Shown: positions 43,352 through 52,197, counted from the stretch's first letter. The stretch is DNA of 64,000 bases from Mycolicibacterium komossense (GCF_025822605.1 NZ_JACKTY010000033.1:509-64508), one strand, 5' to 3'. A program made the numbers and translations. Notes: a model not told the origin generated them from the sequence alone.

Positions 43352-44185
43352 TCAGTCCTGTACGGCTTTCGCCAGTGCGATGTATCTGGTGATGGCTGCG
43401 GCGTCAGATCCGCTGTCCACTTCGCGAACGGCGGCGTGGATCACCCGGACGATCGCCCAGCCCCGCGCGCGGTCCTCGTCGAGACCTGCGGCGTCGAGCA
43501 GGGTGTGGAGCCGGGTCCGGACCCCGTCCCGGACGTAACCGGCGAGTTCGTCCCACTGGTGCCAGAGCATCGGGGCGATCTCGAAGTGTGGATCGCCATT
43601 TATCGGGCGTGGGGCGATCGCGAGCCAGGGCTCCCGGCCGGCGGTGAGCACATTGCCGGAATGGAGGTTGCCGTGCAGGACGACGCGATCGGCGCCGCTC
43701 CGGTCGGCAATCAGGTCGCGCCCGAGTGCGCTCGCCTGTTCCACCAGGCGATGGGGAATCGGGGCGTTGCGGGGGAGCACGGAGAATTCGCCCAGCCACT
43801 GCTCGACAAGCGAGGTGAGGGTGCGTAATTGGGGTAGTGCCGGCACATGCAACCGGTGGTAGAGCTCGCCGACAACCCCGCAGGCTTCGTAATCCGAGAG
43901 CGAGTCGAGGTGCTGGGGCCGGAGCCGCTCCAGTAGCAGGGCGCGCCGATGTGGGTCTGCGCGCAGCAGGCGGACCGCCCCGCTGCCGCCCCAGCGTCGC
44001 AGCACCAGATGTTCGTGTTCGGATCCGGCGTCGGCGGAGCCGAGCTTGAGGACGGCGGCGGTTTCCTCAGCCGTGCGTACGGGCTGGACGAGGGTGCCGT
44101 GGCCGTGAATGGCGGGTCCGTCGGGTCGCAGCTGCCATTGCTCGAGCTGAGCCAGAACAGCGTCAGCGGGGAGCCCAGTCACCAC
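43352..44185 (-). CDS. APH(6)/streptomycin kinase-like protein with both catalytic aspartates replaced
   Basis: A 277-residue protein of the hydroxyurea/streptomycin phosphotransferase family by layout (LLLERL hinge, HGxLHxxNVL loop, REPWLAI strand, GDPHFE). The catalytic-loop aspartate is Asn173 (LHGNLHSGN; the codon is AAC) and the metal-binding Asp of the IDPKP motif is Ala191 (IAPRP; codon GCC). Loss of both argues against phosphotransfer, so it may be a pseudokinase. The frame is intact and codon use normal, so the gene appears maintained. Convergent with the Ddn-like gene (4-base gap). GTG start without a clear ribosome site. Confidence 0.75.
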   Translation of the reverse strand: MVTGLPADAVLAQLEQWQLRPDGPAIHGHGTLVQPVRTAEETAAVLKLGSADAGSEHEHLVLRRWGGSGAVRLLRADPHRRALLLERLRPQHLDSLSDYEACGVVGELYHRLHVPALPQLRTLTSLVEQWLGEFSVLPRNAPIPHRLVEQASALGRDLIADRSGADRVVLHGNLHSGNVLTAGREPWLAIAPRPINGDPHFEIAPMLWHQWDELAGYVRDGVRTRLHTLLDAAGLDEDRARGWAIVRVIHAAVREVDSGSDAAAITRYIALAKAVQD

Positions 44186-44264
44186 CGGATGGTGTCACGA
44201 CAGCGCGGAAATGCGACAGCTGATCGCCAGGTCCCGCGGGTAGTGTGCTGCTCGCAGACCGCAT

Positions 44265-45131
44265 ATGGGGGAGCTCACCTTGGATCTAACGGCGCCGCTG
44301 CCCTCGGGTGTTCGTGCCAGGGTGCGTGCGGCGGTGCGGGCGTCAGCGCCTCGTCCCGCCGCGGCCGAACGCGCCGCGAAGGATCTCAGCCAGAAGCTCT
44401 GGCCGGCCGTCGTTGCGGAGATCCGGTGGGCCTTCACCCCGCCACGGACGTGGCTGTTGGGCGTGGTGGCCAATTTCTTCCTGGCCGCCGCCTGGCTGCT
44501 GATTCAGCCGATTACGCCCCACGGTCACCGGCATGACTGGGTAACCCTGATCGGCATCTACTTTTCGTCGTTCATCCTCGCCGACGTGACCACCACCAAT
44601 CTGCTCGGGGCCGATCACGTCCGGGTGCAGAAGGGGTTATCCGATGGCGCGCCCTTGTGGCGGGTGCTGCTGATCAAGAATCTCGCCCTGATCGTGCTGG
44701 TCGGCCTACCTACTCTGGCAGTGGCCATGGCGCTCACTGTGGCTCTGGAAAGCCCTGCGCACCTTGGGGTTACGATTCCCAACGTCGCGGTTCCGATTTT
44801 GTCCTGGCTGGGCGTCGGCAATCTGATCTCGGTACTGCACCCGGTCACGGCCGCTCCGCTGGCCCGGCGGTGGCGGCAGCGTCATGACCGCAGGCGCACG
44901 GCCGGCTGGCTCGCCGCTCTGACGCTGCCGTACGCGTTGTGTTATGTCGCCGATCCGGTGCAGGGGGCGCCGCACCAACTGCTGTGGAATGCGCTGCCCT
45001 CGATGATCGGACCTGTGCTGGGGCGGGACACCAAGAGCATGGTGCATCTCGGGGTGGCGCTGAGTGTGTGGATAGTCGGCACTTTCGCGGCGCACCAGTG
45101 GGTGCGCCTGCGGGGTTTTCGCGTCACGTGA
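44265..45131 (+). CDS. Multi-pass membrane protein of unknown function
   Basis: A 288-residue protein with about six membrane helices (for example WLLGVVANFFLAAAWLLIQ, LALIVLVGLPTLAVAMALTV, LGVALSVWIVGTFAAHQWV) after a 50-residue basic N-terminus. The HRRRT-type basic loop faces the cytosol. It resembles ABC-2-type permease relatives but has no clear domain and no ATPase neighbour. Upstream of the MarR gene, separated by an operator-like palindrome. Confidence 0.6.
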   Translation: MGELTLDLTAPLPSGVRARVRAAVRASAPRPAAAERAAKDLSQKLWPAVVAEIRWAFTPPRTWLLGVVANFFLAAAWLLIQPITPHGHRHDWVTLIGIYFSSFILADVTTTNLLGADHVRVQKGLSDGAPLWRVLLIKNLALIVLVGLPTLAVAMALTVALESPAHLGVTIPNVAVPILSWLGVGNLISVLHPVTAAPLARRWRQRHDRRRTAGWLAALTLPYALCYVADPVQGAPHQLLWNALPSMIGPVLGRDTKSMVHLGVALSVWIVGTFAAHQWVRLRGFRVT

Positions 45132-45149
45132 TCCCATATAGCTAGGACA

Positions 45150-45160
45150 CTAACTATTAG
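45150..45160. promoter_or_regulatory. Palindrome CTAA-CTA-TTAG upstream of the MarR gene
   Basis: An 11-base perfect inverted repeat 14 bases before the MarR start, in an AT-rich spot (tatagctagg...gcaattatg). Position and symmetry suit a MarR/OhrR autoregulatory operator. Confidence 0.4.
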
Positions 45161-45174
45161 CGTACGATGCAATT

Positions 45175-45672
45175 ATGGTCGCAACGACGCCGCAACTCGA
45201 TCCGCTCGCATTGGAGCGCCAGGTGTGTTTCGCGCTGGCAGTCACTAACCGCGCCGTCCTGGCCGTGTACCGGCCGCTACTGGAACCACTCGGCCTGACT
45301 CATCCGCAGTACTTGGTGATGCTGGCGCTTTGGGATCATCAGAAGTCCGCCTCTACCGGTCAGCCAGCGTTATCGGTCAAGCAGATCGCCTCAGCCCTGC
45401 AACTGGATTCGGCCACGCTCTCGCCGATGCTGAAACGTCTGGAAGCCCTCGGACTGATCACCCGCACCCGCAGCGCCAGCGATGAGCGTGCCACCGATAT
45501 CGAATTGACCACTGCCGGAATCGCTTTGCGCACCCGCGCTCTGAATATTCCGCCCGCCGTCGTGGCCCGACTCGGTGTCGAGATGGCCGAACTCGAACAA
45601 CTGCACCACGTGCTCACCCGGATCAACACCGCCGCGCTCGCGGCCGGCGCCCTCGATAGCGCAACCACCTAG
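45175..45672 (+). CDS. MarR-family regulator, OhrR-like
   Basis: A 165-residue winged-helix MarR protein. The N-terminal ERQVCFALAVTNRAV places a Cys (residue 18) where OhrR peroxide sensors carry the reactive Cys, and the following YRPLLEPLGLTHPQYLVMLAL segment fits OhrR. The recognition helix is around LDSATLSPMLKRLEALGL. No ohr gene is adjacent; the next gene encodes a DUF5313 protein, eight bases downstream and probably co-transcribed. Confidence 0.82.
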   Translation: MVATTPQLDPLALERQVCFALAVTNRAVLAVYRPLLEPLGLTHPQYLVMLALWDHQKSASTGQPALSVKQIASALQLDSATLSPMLKRLEALGLITRTRSASDERATDIELTTAGIALRTRALNIPPAVVARLGVEMAELEQLHHVLTRINTAALAAGALDSATT

Positions 45673-45679
45673 GAGCCGC

Positions 45680-46111
45680 ATGAGAACTTCCCGCGCGGAT
45701 GCCGCCCGCCCCAGTCCGTTGCAGTATGTCGCCTATGCGTACGGGCGCCGCCTACCCGATTCGATGCGCCACTGGGTGGCACATGATCTGGCAGGCCCGG
45801 GCGCCGTGCGTCGCCAGGTGATCCGCATGGCGATCCCGCCGCTGTTCGTGCTCGGCCCGCTGTGGCTACTGCCGGCGTCGCTCTACGTACATCTGGAGAT
45901 GACGGCTCCGATCTATATCTGGGCCTTACTGATCACACTCGCGCTGAACAAGGTGTGGCGCCGGCACCGCCTGTCGCAGCATGGCCTCGATCCGAATTTG
46001 GTCGATGTGCTGAGGCGCCGCAAGGACGCGCGGTTGCACGAGGCGTATGCCCAGCACTATGGCCCGCGACCGGAATCGGCCAGTGCACAAGCGAACAGCA
46101 GTCCGTTCTGA
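45680..46111 (+). CDS. DUF5313 family membrane protein
   Basis: A 143-residue actinobacterial protein: YVAYAYGRRLPDSMRHWVAHDLAGPGA, two helices (IPPLFVLGPLWLLPASLYV and APIYIWALLITLALNKV), then RRHRLSQHGLDPNLVD and a charged C-terminus, the DUF5313 pattern. AGGAG lies four bases upstream. Function unknown. Linked to the MarR gene. Confidence 0.8.
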   Translation: MRTSRADAARPSPLQYVAYAYGRRLPDSMRHWVAHDLAGPGAVRRQVIRMAIPPLFVLGPLWLLPASLYVHLEMTAPIYIWALLITLALNKVWRRHRLSQHGLDPNLVDVLRRRKDARLHEAYAQHYGPRPESASAQANSSPF

Positions 46112-46115
46112 TCCG

Positions 46116-47018
46116 TCAGCGCACCGCGATGGCGTCGCGAACACAGTCCCGAAGCCAACCGTGGGCACCGTCGGCATCGTAGCGGGGGTGCCAGGCCATG
46201 CTGATCTCCAGTGGCGGTAGCTCCAAAGGGATCTCGAAGGTGTGCAGCCGCAGCGCGGCCACCGCATCATGGCCGATCTGGGCGGGCACCAGCCCGACCA
46301 GATCGCTGTTGCAGATCAGGAAGAGTCCACCCGCGGGGTTGGGTGCGCACGCCACCACTCTGCGACGCAATCCCTGCTCGGCGAGTAGCTCATCGACGGG
46401 CCCGATCAGCCGGCCGCGCCGGGAGAACACCACGTGGTCGGCGGCCGCGAAGCGCTTCACGGTGACGCGTCTGCCGAGCAGCGGGTGACCCGCCCGGACC
46501 ACGCCGACCAGGCGCTCGCGCACCAGTGGCTCGATGCGCGTTTCCGGTTCCGCGCGCCGGATCTGCCCGACCTCGACGTCGACGGAACCGTCGCGCAGCG
46601 AATGGGTGTCCTCGTGGCTTTCGCCGACAAACCGCAGTGTCACACCCGGCGCTTCGGCGCGCACCCTGGCCAACAACTGCGCACCCAGTGAACTGAACAG
46701 TCCTTCGCCGACCTGAATCGAGAACACGCGCTCCAGCGATACCGGCCGCGGCGGTTGCGGCGGAGTGAAGACCATCCGGGCCTGTTCGACGAGATCGCGC
46801 ACCGACCCCTGTAGCGACAGTGCGCGTGGGGTTGGGACCATCGCCCGGCCGGCCCGCACCAAGACTGGGTCGTCGAGGACCCGGCGCAGCTTGGCCAGCG
46901 TCCGGCTCATCGCGGGCGGCGAGGTGTGCAGCCGCTCGGCCGCGCGCTTGACGCTGCGCTCGTCGAGCAGGGCGTCGAGCGCCACCAGCAGATTCAGGTC
47001 GAGTGCCGAGGATTCCAT
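46116..47018 (-). CDS. LysR-family regulator
   Basis: A 300-residue LysR protein: N-terminal winged helix (LLDERSVKRAAERLHTSPPAMSRTLAKLRRVLDDPVLVR) and a periplasmic-binding-like effector domain. Divergent from an O-methyltransferase gene, with the two starts less than 70 bases apart, the usual arrangement for a LysR protein and its target. Convergent with the DUF5313 gene. Confidence 0.86.
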   Translation of the reverse strand: MESSALDLNLLVALDALLDERSVKRAAERLHTSPPAMSRTLAKLRRVLDDPVLVRAGRAMVPTPRALSLQGSVRDLVEQARMVFTPPQPPRPVSLERVFSIQVGEGLFSSLGAQLLARVRAEAPGVTLRFVGESHEDTHSLRDGSVDVEVGQIRRAEPETRIEPLVRERLVGVVRAGHPLLGRRVTVKRFAAADHVVFSRRGRLIGPVDELLAEQGLRRRVVACAPNPAGGLFLICNSDLVGLVPAQIGHDAVAALRLHTFEIPLELPPLEISMAWHPRYDADGAHGWLRDCVRDAIAVR

Positions 47019-47076
47019 TATTGATAACTATTCCTTACCAACCATGCACTGGAGTGCAAGCCAGTTCGAGCATACG

Positions 47077-47760
47077 GTGAAGTCCGTGAACTCAACACTT
47101 TCTTCCCCCGCCGTTTCCGCTGTGCTGCAACGTTTGTCGCTGGCCGAATCCGGCAACGACGCCGAAGCCTTCGCGGTGGCAGGCACCGCGACCTCTGTCT
47201 CCTATCCCATCGATATCGGGGCGGCCGAACGCGCGGAGCTGTTCAAGAACGTCTACATGTCGGTCTCGTCGGACGGCGGCAGGCTCCTGTACCTGCTGGC
47301 CCGCGCCATCGGAGCCCGCACAGTCGTCGAGTACGGCACCTCGTTCGGCGTCTCGACGATCCATCTGGCCAGTGCCGTGCGGGACAACGGTGGCGGTCTG
47401 GTGATCGGTACCGAGCTGCAAGCCGACAAAGCGGCTGCGGCGCAACGTAATTTCGTCGAGTCCGGAGTGGACGACCTGATCGATCTGCGGGTCGGTGACG
47501 CGTTGACGACGCTGCGTGACGTGCCTGGCGCGATAGATCTTGTGCTGCTCGACGGCTGGCCGGAGCTGGCGCTACCGGTGCTGCGGCTGCTGGAGCCGCG
47601 GCTGCGGCCGGGAGCGCTGGTCCTGGTCGACGACGTCGATCTCGACTTCGGCTCCGACGTACACGGGCCGCTGGCGTCCTATCTCGCAGACAGTGCCAAC
47701 GGCTACCTGTCGATGACGCTGCCGATCGGCGACGGCATCGAAGCCTGTGTGCGGCTCTGA
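47077..47760 (+). CDS. SAM-dependent O-methyltransferase-like protein
   Basis: About 227 residues of class I methyltransferase fold: SAM loop VVEYGTSFGVSTIHLA, acidic GTELQADKAAAAQ, and IDLVLLDGWPELALPVLRLLEPRLRPGALVLVDDVD, as in the catechol-O-methyltransferase-like (Rv0187/ class I) group. The start is uncertain: GTG 47077, GTG 47086 or ATG 47044; none has a strong ribosome site. Divergent from the LysR gene that probably regulates it. Confidence 0.75.
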   Translation: MKSVNSTLSSPAVSAVLQRLSLAESGNDAEAFAVAGTATSVSYPIDIGAAERAELFKNVYMSVSSDGGRLLYLLARAIGARTVVEYGTSFGVSTIHLASAVRDNGGGLVIGTELQADKAAAAQRNFVESGVDDLIDLRVGDALTTLRDVPGAIDLVLLDGWPELALPVLRLLEPRLRPGALVLVDDVDLDFGSDVHGPLASYLADSANGYLSMTLPIGDGIEACVRL

Positions 47761-47762
47761 CG

Positions 47763-49982
47763 TCACGTGCGGGGCAGGCCGAGGATCATCTGGGCGATCA
47801 CCGTCAGCTGGATCTCGGCCGTACCTCCGCCGATCAGCTCGGAAGGCTGATGGAAATAGGGCACGAACACCTCCGGGTCTGAATCCTCGACCAGGGCAGA
47901 GCGTCCGGTGTGGGCCAACATGGCAGTCGAAGCACGGCGGAGCAGGGTGGACATGGCGACCTTGGCGATGCTCGATGCCGCACCCGGTTTGCCGCCCTCG
48001 ACCAGCCGCAGCGTCTCGCGGGTGACCAGGGCCTTGAGCGCGCTGGTGTAGGACTGGATCTCGCCGAGCGATCGGACCACGGCATCGCGGTCCGGCCCGT
48101 CGATCGCCGCGAGATGACGCAGCGCTTCGGTGCGGTCGATCGAGACGTAGTTACCGATCGCGGTGCGCTCGACGGCCATCGCACCCACGGCTAGACCCCA
48201 CCCGTCGCCCGGTTGGCCCACCAGCATCGCGTCGGGGACGAACACATCGGTGAGGACCACCTCGCAGAACTTGGCAGCCCCATTAGCCTGCCTGATGGGC
48301 GTGACATCGAGGCCCTCGGTCTCCATGTCGACCAGGAAGTAGCTCAGCCCACGGTGTTTGGGCGCATCGGGGTCGGTCCGTGCCAGCAGGGCGCCGAAGT
48401 CCGCGCCGTCGGCCATCGACGTCCAGATCTTGCGGCCGTTGACCACCCAGCCGCCATCGACTTTCGCAGCGCGGGTGGTCAGTGACGCGAGATCGGATCC
48501 GGCGCCCGGCTCACTGTAGAGCTGGCACCATTGCAGGACACCCCGCAACGTCGGCCACACGAAGCGATCGCGCTGTTCATCGGTCCCGGCATCGATGATG
48601 GTCGGCGCCATCCACTCCGCGATCCCGAGTGTGGGGCGAAGCATCGCGGGGCGCTTCTCGTATTCCTCGGCGATGATCACCTGCTGTAACGCGTTGGCGC
48701 CCATGCCCCATGGCGCCGGTAGCTGCGGAGCGACCAAACCCGACTCCGCCAACAGATCACGCCGTGGACCGATGTCGAATTCGGGGCGGTCGTCCTGGCG
48801 CGACGACCCGTCATTGCTGAGCGATACCGCGCGATCCAGGATGTCAGCGATCTCGGAACGGAATTCCGACTCCACGTCACCGAGGTTCAGTGCCTGCGAG
48901 CGCTGGACAGTCCGAGCGAACTCGCCTGCCTCGCGGCTCCATCGCGGTGCCGGCCCGAGGGAACCGCCAAGGCTGGTGGCCCGCCGCCAGTACAGCTGGA
49001 TGTCGTGTTCCCAGGTGTAGCCGATCGCACCGAACATCAACAGCGCGTCCAGTACCAGATCGGGCGCTGGTATGACGGCCACCAGCGCCGCGGCACTGGC
49101 CGCGATCCGGTGCTGCTCGACGGATTCGTCCGCGGCGCGAACCGCGTCCCAGGCCGCGGCCTCCGCCAGTTCGGTGTTGACCAGAAGTGTTGCGGACTTG
49201 TGCTGTAACGCCTGGAATGTCCCGATCGGCTTGCCGAACTGTTCGCGGGTGCGCAGGTGATCCGTCGCCGCGGTGAGGCACCAGCGCACGGTGCCGGCGG
49301 CCGCGCAGGCGGTCAGTGCCGCCGCCAGGGCGCGAACGCGCTCGGTATCGATACCCGGCAGCACCGAGGTCAGCGGCAGGGTGACGTCGGTCAGCGCCAG
49401 CACGCCGACGTCTGTGCAGAGGTCGGTCCCGTTTCGGGGTTCAGCGCGCAGGTTGGTCGATTCGGTGTCGACGACGAACCACCTGTGGCCATCGTCAGTG
49501 GTGGCGGGCAGCAGAATCCGTTGAGCCGAGCAGATTCCGAGGGTGATCCCCGTTGAGCCGCTCAGCCGCCAGCTGTCCCCGGCGGCGGTCGCGCGGACAT
49601 CTGAGTGATCGGGCAGGACGACCACGGCCGTCGTTCCGGCGGCCAGGTCCTTCAGCAGCGACTCCGGCGCCGCCGACCCGCCGGACAACGCGACGGCGCC
49701 TGCGATCGCGGTGGTCAACCAGGGCCCGGGCAGCAATGCCGTGGCCGCGGCCTCGATGACGCACGCCATGTCCATCAGCGTGCCGCCCTGGCCGCCGATG
49801 TCCTCCGGTAGGTGCACGGCGTGGAAACCGTTGTCGACGAATCCGCCCCACCAGGGCGGCAGGTCGCCGGCCGCGGTGGCGTCGAACAGGGCGCGGGTCT
49901 GTGCGACGGGGGCCTGCCGAGCCGCGAAACTGCCCACCGCGTCGGCCAGTTGCTGTTGTTCCTCGGTGATTGCCAAAGGCAT
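47763..49982 (-). CDS. Fused double-domain acyl-CoA dehydrogenase (FadE34/FadE6-like)
   Basis: A 739-residue protein with two complete acyl-CoA dehydrogenase folds in tandem. The first, residues about 1-340, ends with the GAIGYTWEHDIQLYWRRA segment; the second runs from about 370 and contains SEPGAGSDLASLTT and the terminal IGGGTAEIQLTVIAQ. Fused FadEs replace the two-gene alpha/beta enzymes and act on bulky acyl-CoAs, as for FadE34 in cholesterol side-chain breakdown (known); the substrate here is unknown. It lies beside a FabG3-like steroid dehydrogenase and a TetR, which suggests steroid or polycyclic lipid metabolism. Confidence 0.86.
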   Translation of the reverse strand: MPLAITEEQQQLADAVGSFAARQAPVAQTRALFDATAAGDLPPWWGGFVDNGFHAVHLPEDIGGQGGTLMDMACVIEAAATALLPGPWLTTAIAGAVALSGGSAAPESLLKDLAAGTTAVVVLPDHSDVRATAAGDSWRLSGSTGITLGICSAQRILLPATTDDGHRWFVVDTESTNLRAEPRNGTDLCTDVGVLALTDVTLPLTSVLPGIDTERVRALAAALTACAAAGTVRWCLTAATDHLRTREQFGKPIGTFQALQHKSATLLVNTELAEAAAWDAVRAADESVEQHRIAASAAALVAVIPAPDLVLDALLMFGAIGYTWEHDIQLYWRRATSLGGSLGPAPRWSREAGEFARTVQRSQALNLGDVESEFRSEIADILDRAVSLSNDGSSRQDDRPEFDIGPRRDLLAESGLVAPQLPAPWGMGANALQQVIIAEEYEKRPAMLRPTLGIAEWMAPTIIDAGTDEQRDRFVWPTLRGVLQWCQLYSEPGAGSDLASLTTRAAKVDGGWVVNGRKIWTSMADGADFGALLARTDPDAPKHRGLSYFLVDMETEGLDVTPIRQANGAAKFCEVVLTDVFVPDAMLVGQPGDGWGLAVGAMAVERTAIGNYVSIDRTEALRHLAAIDGPDRDAVVRSLGEIQSYTSALKALVTRETLRLVEGGKPGAASSIAKVAMSTLLRRASTAMLAHTGRSALVEDSDPEVFVPYFHQPSELIGGGTAEIQLTVIAQMILGLPRT

Positions 49983-50153
49983 GAGGCGTCAGTTCTCCAA
50001 TCGAGTGCGGATGAAGTCGCACTGAGCCAAGCTGTCGCTCACCCATCGATTCACGCCTCATAATGAAACGGCGTTCTGCCTTGTGTCAACACGCGGCGGG
50101 GTTTCGACCTGGATCTATAGCTCACAGAGCACCGCTATCGGGCGGTAGTATCG

Positions 50154-50179
50154 ACTAGAAATGAGAGGTCAGTTCTAGT
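50154..50179. promoter_or_regulatory. Candidate operator of the adjacent TetR
   Basis: Half-sites ACTAGAA-N-TGA and TCA-N-TTCTAGT face each other in a 26-base palindrome with a four-base centre plus two variable positions. It ends one base before the TetR ATG, overlapping the likely ribosome site region, and lies in the divergent gap with the fused FadE gene, so it could control both. Confidence 0.6.
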
Positions 50180-50180
50180 T

Positions 50181-50792
50181 ATGGACACGTTCGCGGGAAC
50201 CCGCGTGCCGCTGGAGAGCATGACCAGCAGCCAGTTGATTCGCCGGGCCACGTTGATCGAATCGGTCATCGACCTCATCGGTGAAGTGGGCCATGAAGCT
50301 GTGCAGATGCGCGATGTCGCCCAACGGTCGGGGGTGGCGTTGGCCACCGCGTATCGGTACTTCCGATCCAAGGAGCATCTGCTGGCGGCGGCCTTGGAGG
50401 ACTGGCAGCAGCGGTTGACTCGCCGCACGCTGGCGGCTGGCCGTTCCCCGCAATCGGATCCGCTGGCGGGCGTGCTCGAATATCTGCGACGCGCGCTGCG
50501 GGCATTCGGCCGCAATCCGAAGATGTCCGCGCTGATGATGCAGATGGTGACCTCCACCGACCCCGATGTCAGTGCGGCGATCGTCCGGATGAACGCGACC
50601 AACGCCGAGATGTTCGATCGGCTGCTGCAAGGCTTTTCGGCCGAGGACGTCCCGAACCTGAGCTTCGTCCTCAACGCGATCCTGACGAGTGCCATCACCG
50701 GTCTGCTGACCGGGAACATGTCACTGGACGAATGTCAGGACCGGGTCGAGTGGGCCGCGGGTGTGATCCTGGCGCAGAGTCCTACGCGTTGA
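50181..50792 (+). CDS. TetR-family regulator (KstR-like DNA-binding domain)
   Basis: A 203-residue TetR protein. The helix-turn-helix segment GHEAVQMRDVAQRSGVALATAYRYFRSKEHLLAAAL closely resembles that of KstR, the cholesterol regulator, but the upstream palindrome is not a KstR box. The ATG at 50181 abuts the operator; an ATG at 50220 (preceded by GGAG) would leave the operator fully upstream and is an alternative. Divergent from the fused acyl-CoA dehydrogenase and exactly abutting the convergent FabG3-like gene. Confidence 0.83.
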   Translation: MDTFAGTRVPLESMTSSQLIRRATLIESVIDLIGEVGHEAVQMRDVAQRSGVALATAYRYFRSKEHLLAAALEDWQQRLTRRTLAAGRSPQSDPLAGVLEYLRRALRAFGRNPKMSALMMQMVTSTDPDVSAAIVRMNATNAEMFDRLLQGFSAEDVPNLSFVLNAILTSAITGLLTGNMSLDECQDRVEWAAGVILAQSPTR

Positions 50793-51557
50793 TCACTCGG
50801 CTTCGATGCCCGAGAAGTCCTTGTGTCCCAGGCCGGCGGTGCAGCCGCCGTCGACGACGAACTCCGAGCCGGTGGAGTAACTCGACTCGTCGCTGGCCAG
50901 ATAGACGACCAGGTTCGACACTTCCTCCGGCTCGGCGGCGCGGCCGAGGGCGGTCTGGAAGATATCCTCGGGAACCCAGTCGGTCATCGGCGTCTTGATC
51001 AGCCCGGGGTGGATGGAGTTGACCCGAATTCCGCTGGGGCCCAGTTCCAAAGCGACGGACTTCGTCAGCCCGCGAACGGCGAACTTGGTCGCGGTGTAGC
51101 CGTGGGTCGCGATGGTTCCCGCCATGCCCTCGATCGACGAGATATTGATGATGGAACCGCGGCCCGCGGCCTTCATCGGTGCGACGACGGCGCGGATGCC
51201 GAGGAATACCCCGGTGAGGTTGACGTCGAGGATCTTGTGCCAGTCGGAAAGCTCGTAGTCCTCGATCATGCCGAAGTTCATGATCCCGGCGTTGTTCACC
51301 AGGATGTCCAACCCGCCGAATTCGGCGACGGCCACCGCTACAGCGGCCGCCCAGTCGTCGGGTTCGGTGACGTCGAGGTGGACGTAGCGGGCTGTCTCCC
51401 CGATGTCCTTGGCCACCAATTCACCCTCGGGGTCGAGGATGTCGCCGAGCACCACCCGGGCGCCCTGTGCGGCGAGCGCACGGGCGTGCGAGGCGCCCAT
51501 TCCGCGGGCGCCGCCGCTGACCAGAGCGACCTTGCCGGCCAACCGTCCTGCCACCAT
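50793..51557 (-). CDS. fabG3: FabG3-like 3-alpha(20-beta)-hydroxysteroid dehydrogenase (SDR)
   Basis: A 254-residue SDR that tracks M. tuberculosis Rv2002 (FabG3) along its length: KVALVSGGARGMGASH, ARYVHLDVTEPDDW, NNAG, NLTGVFLGIRAVV, SSIEGMAGT, catalytic YTATK, GIRVNSIHPGLIKTPM and the SSYSTGSEFVVDGG end. FabG3 is an NADH-dependent 20-beta-hydroxysteroid dehydrogenase (known). GGAGG lies directly before the ATG at 51557; the GTG three bases on is an alternative. No spacer separates its stop from that of the TetR. A degenerate ACTAGAC/GTCTAGT-type repeat (51569-51596) lies upstream. Confidence 0.84.
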   Translation of the reverse strand: MVAGRLAGKVALVSGGARGMGASHARALAAQGARVVLGDILDPEGELVAKDIGETARYVHLDVTEPDDWAAAVAVAVAEFGGLDILVNNAGIMNFGMIEDYELSDWHKILDVNLTGVFLGIRAVVAPMKAAGRGSIINISSIEGMAGTIATHGYTATKFAVRGLTKSVALELGPSGIRVNSIHPGLIKTPMTDWVPEDIFQTALGRAAEPEEVSNLVVYLASDESSYSTGSEFVVDGGCTAGLGHKDFSGIEAE

Positions 51558-52011
51558 TCCTCCACTCGAGTAGACAGATCTCAAATAACGTCTAGTCGCA
51601 CCGTAACATCGCAGGCTGCCGTCGTGGATGGGATCAGCCGTGGCAAAAGAACCCGGTATCGCGGTGAGTCGTTCGGCGGTGCCTTCGGCCGCAGCCGTGG
51701 CTATTGCGGGGCTACTGCGGGGCCCGTCGATCAGTGGGCTCCCGCGCGACGCGGCCCTGCTGCCGGCGGTGAGACATGCGTCACCCGGTCGCGCGGCCGG
51801 CCGTGCTGGGTGGCCTGCGTCACGGTGCCTGGGTCGTAGAACCTATTGCGGCAGTGCATGGTTCGTCATAGCTAAGTCACAGCTGATGCATGGGTCCTTC
51901 CCAGAGGAATTATCTCTGCGAAGGACATGTTCCATCTATCAGGTCGAGACGAAGAACCGAAGGCTCGGCCCGACACAGAACATTTGAGCAAGAAGAATCG
52001 AAGGCATCACC
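51558..52011. other. Gene-free promoter region before the small secreted protein
   Basis: Contains an imperfect repeat AGTAGAC (51569-51575) facing GTCTAGT (51590-51596) next to the SDR start. The open frame at 51628-51987 has no ribosome site and no protein-like features. The remainder shows no clear motif. Confidence 0.45.
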
Positions 52012-52182
52012 ATGAAGAAGATTGGGCTGGCCGGCATCGTCGGCGCAGGACTCGCCGCAGCTGTTCTTGGGTTCGCAGCACCTGCACAGGCCGACTTGGG
52101 CCACAACGTGTGGGCTAACCAGCAGAACCAGACCAGCGTCTCAGTGCCACAGGTCAACACCAGCGTGCACCAGAGTCCCTAA
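52012..52182 (+). CDS. Small secreted protein (56 aa)
   Basis: Reads MKKIGLAGIVGAGLAAAVLG and then FAAPAQA, a textbook signal peptide cleaved after residue 27, leaving a mature peptide of about 29 residues rich in Asn, Gln, Val and Ser (DLGHNVWANQQNQTS, ending VNTSVHQSP). GAAGG about nine bases upstream supports translation and an independent terminator follows 15 bases later, so this is a stand-alone gene. No cysteines. Similar tiny secreted peptides of unknown role occur in mycobacteria; none is named. Confidence 0.7.
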   Translation: MKKIGLAGIVGAGLAAAVLGFAAPAQADLGHNVWANQQNQTSVSVPQVNTSVHQSP

Positions 52183-52197
52183 AAGAACTGCTCAGCA

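Noticed and set aside
50154..50179. KstR box at the KstR-like TetR promoter
   Set aside because: The palindrome does not fit the KstR consensus (TnnAACnnGTTnnA); it is a different operator.
51628..51987. A 119-codon plus-strand frame before the small secreted protein
   Set aside because: No ribosome site, no domain, irregular composition; the region is better read as promoter and spacer.
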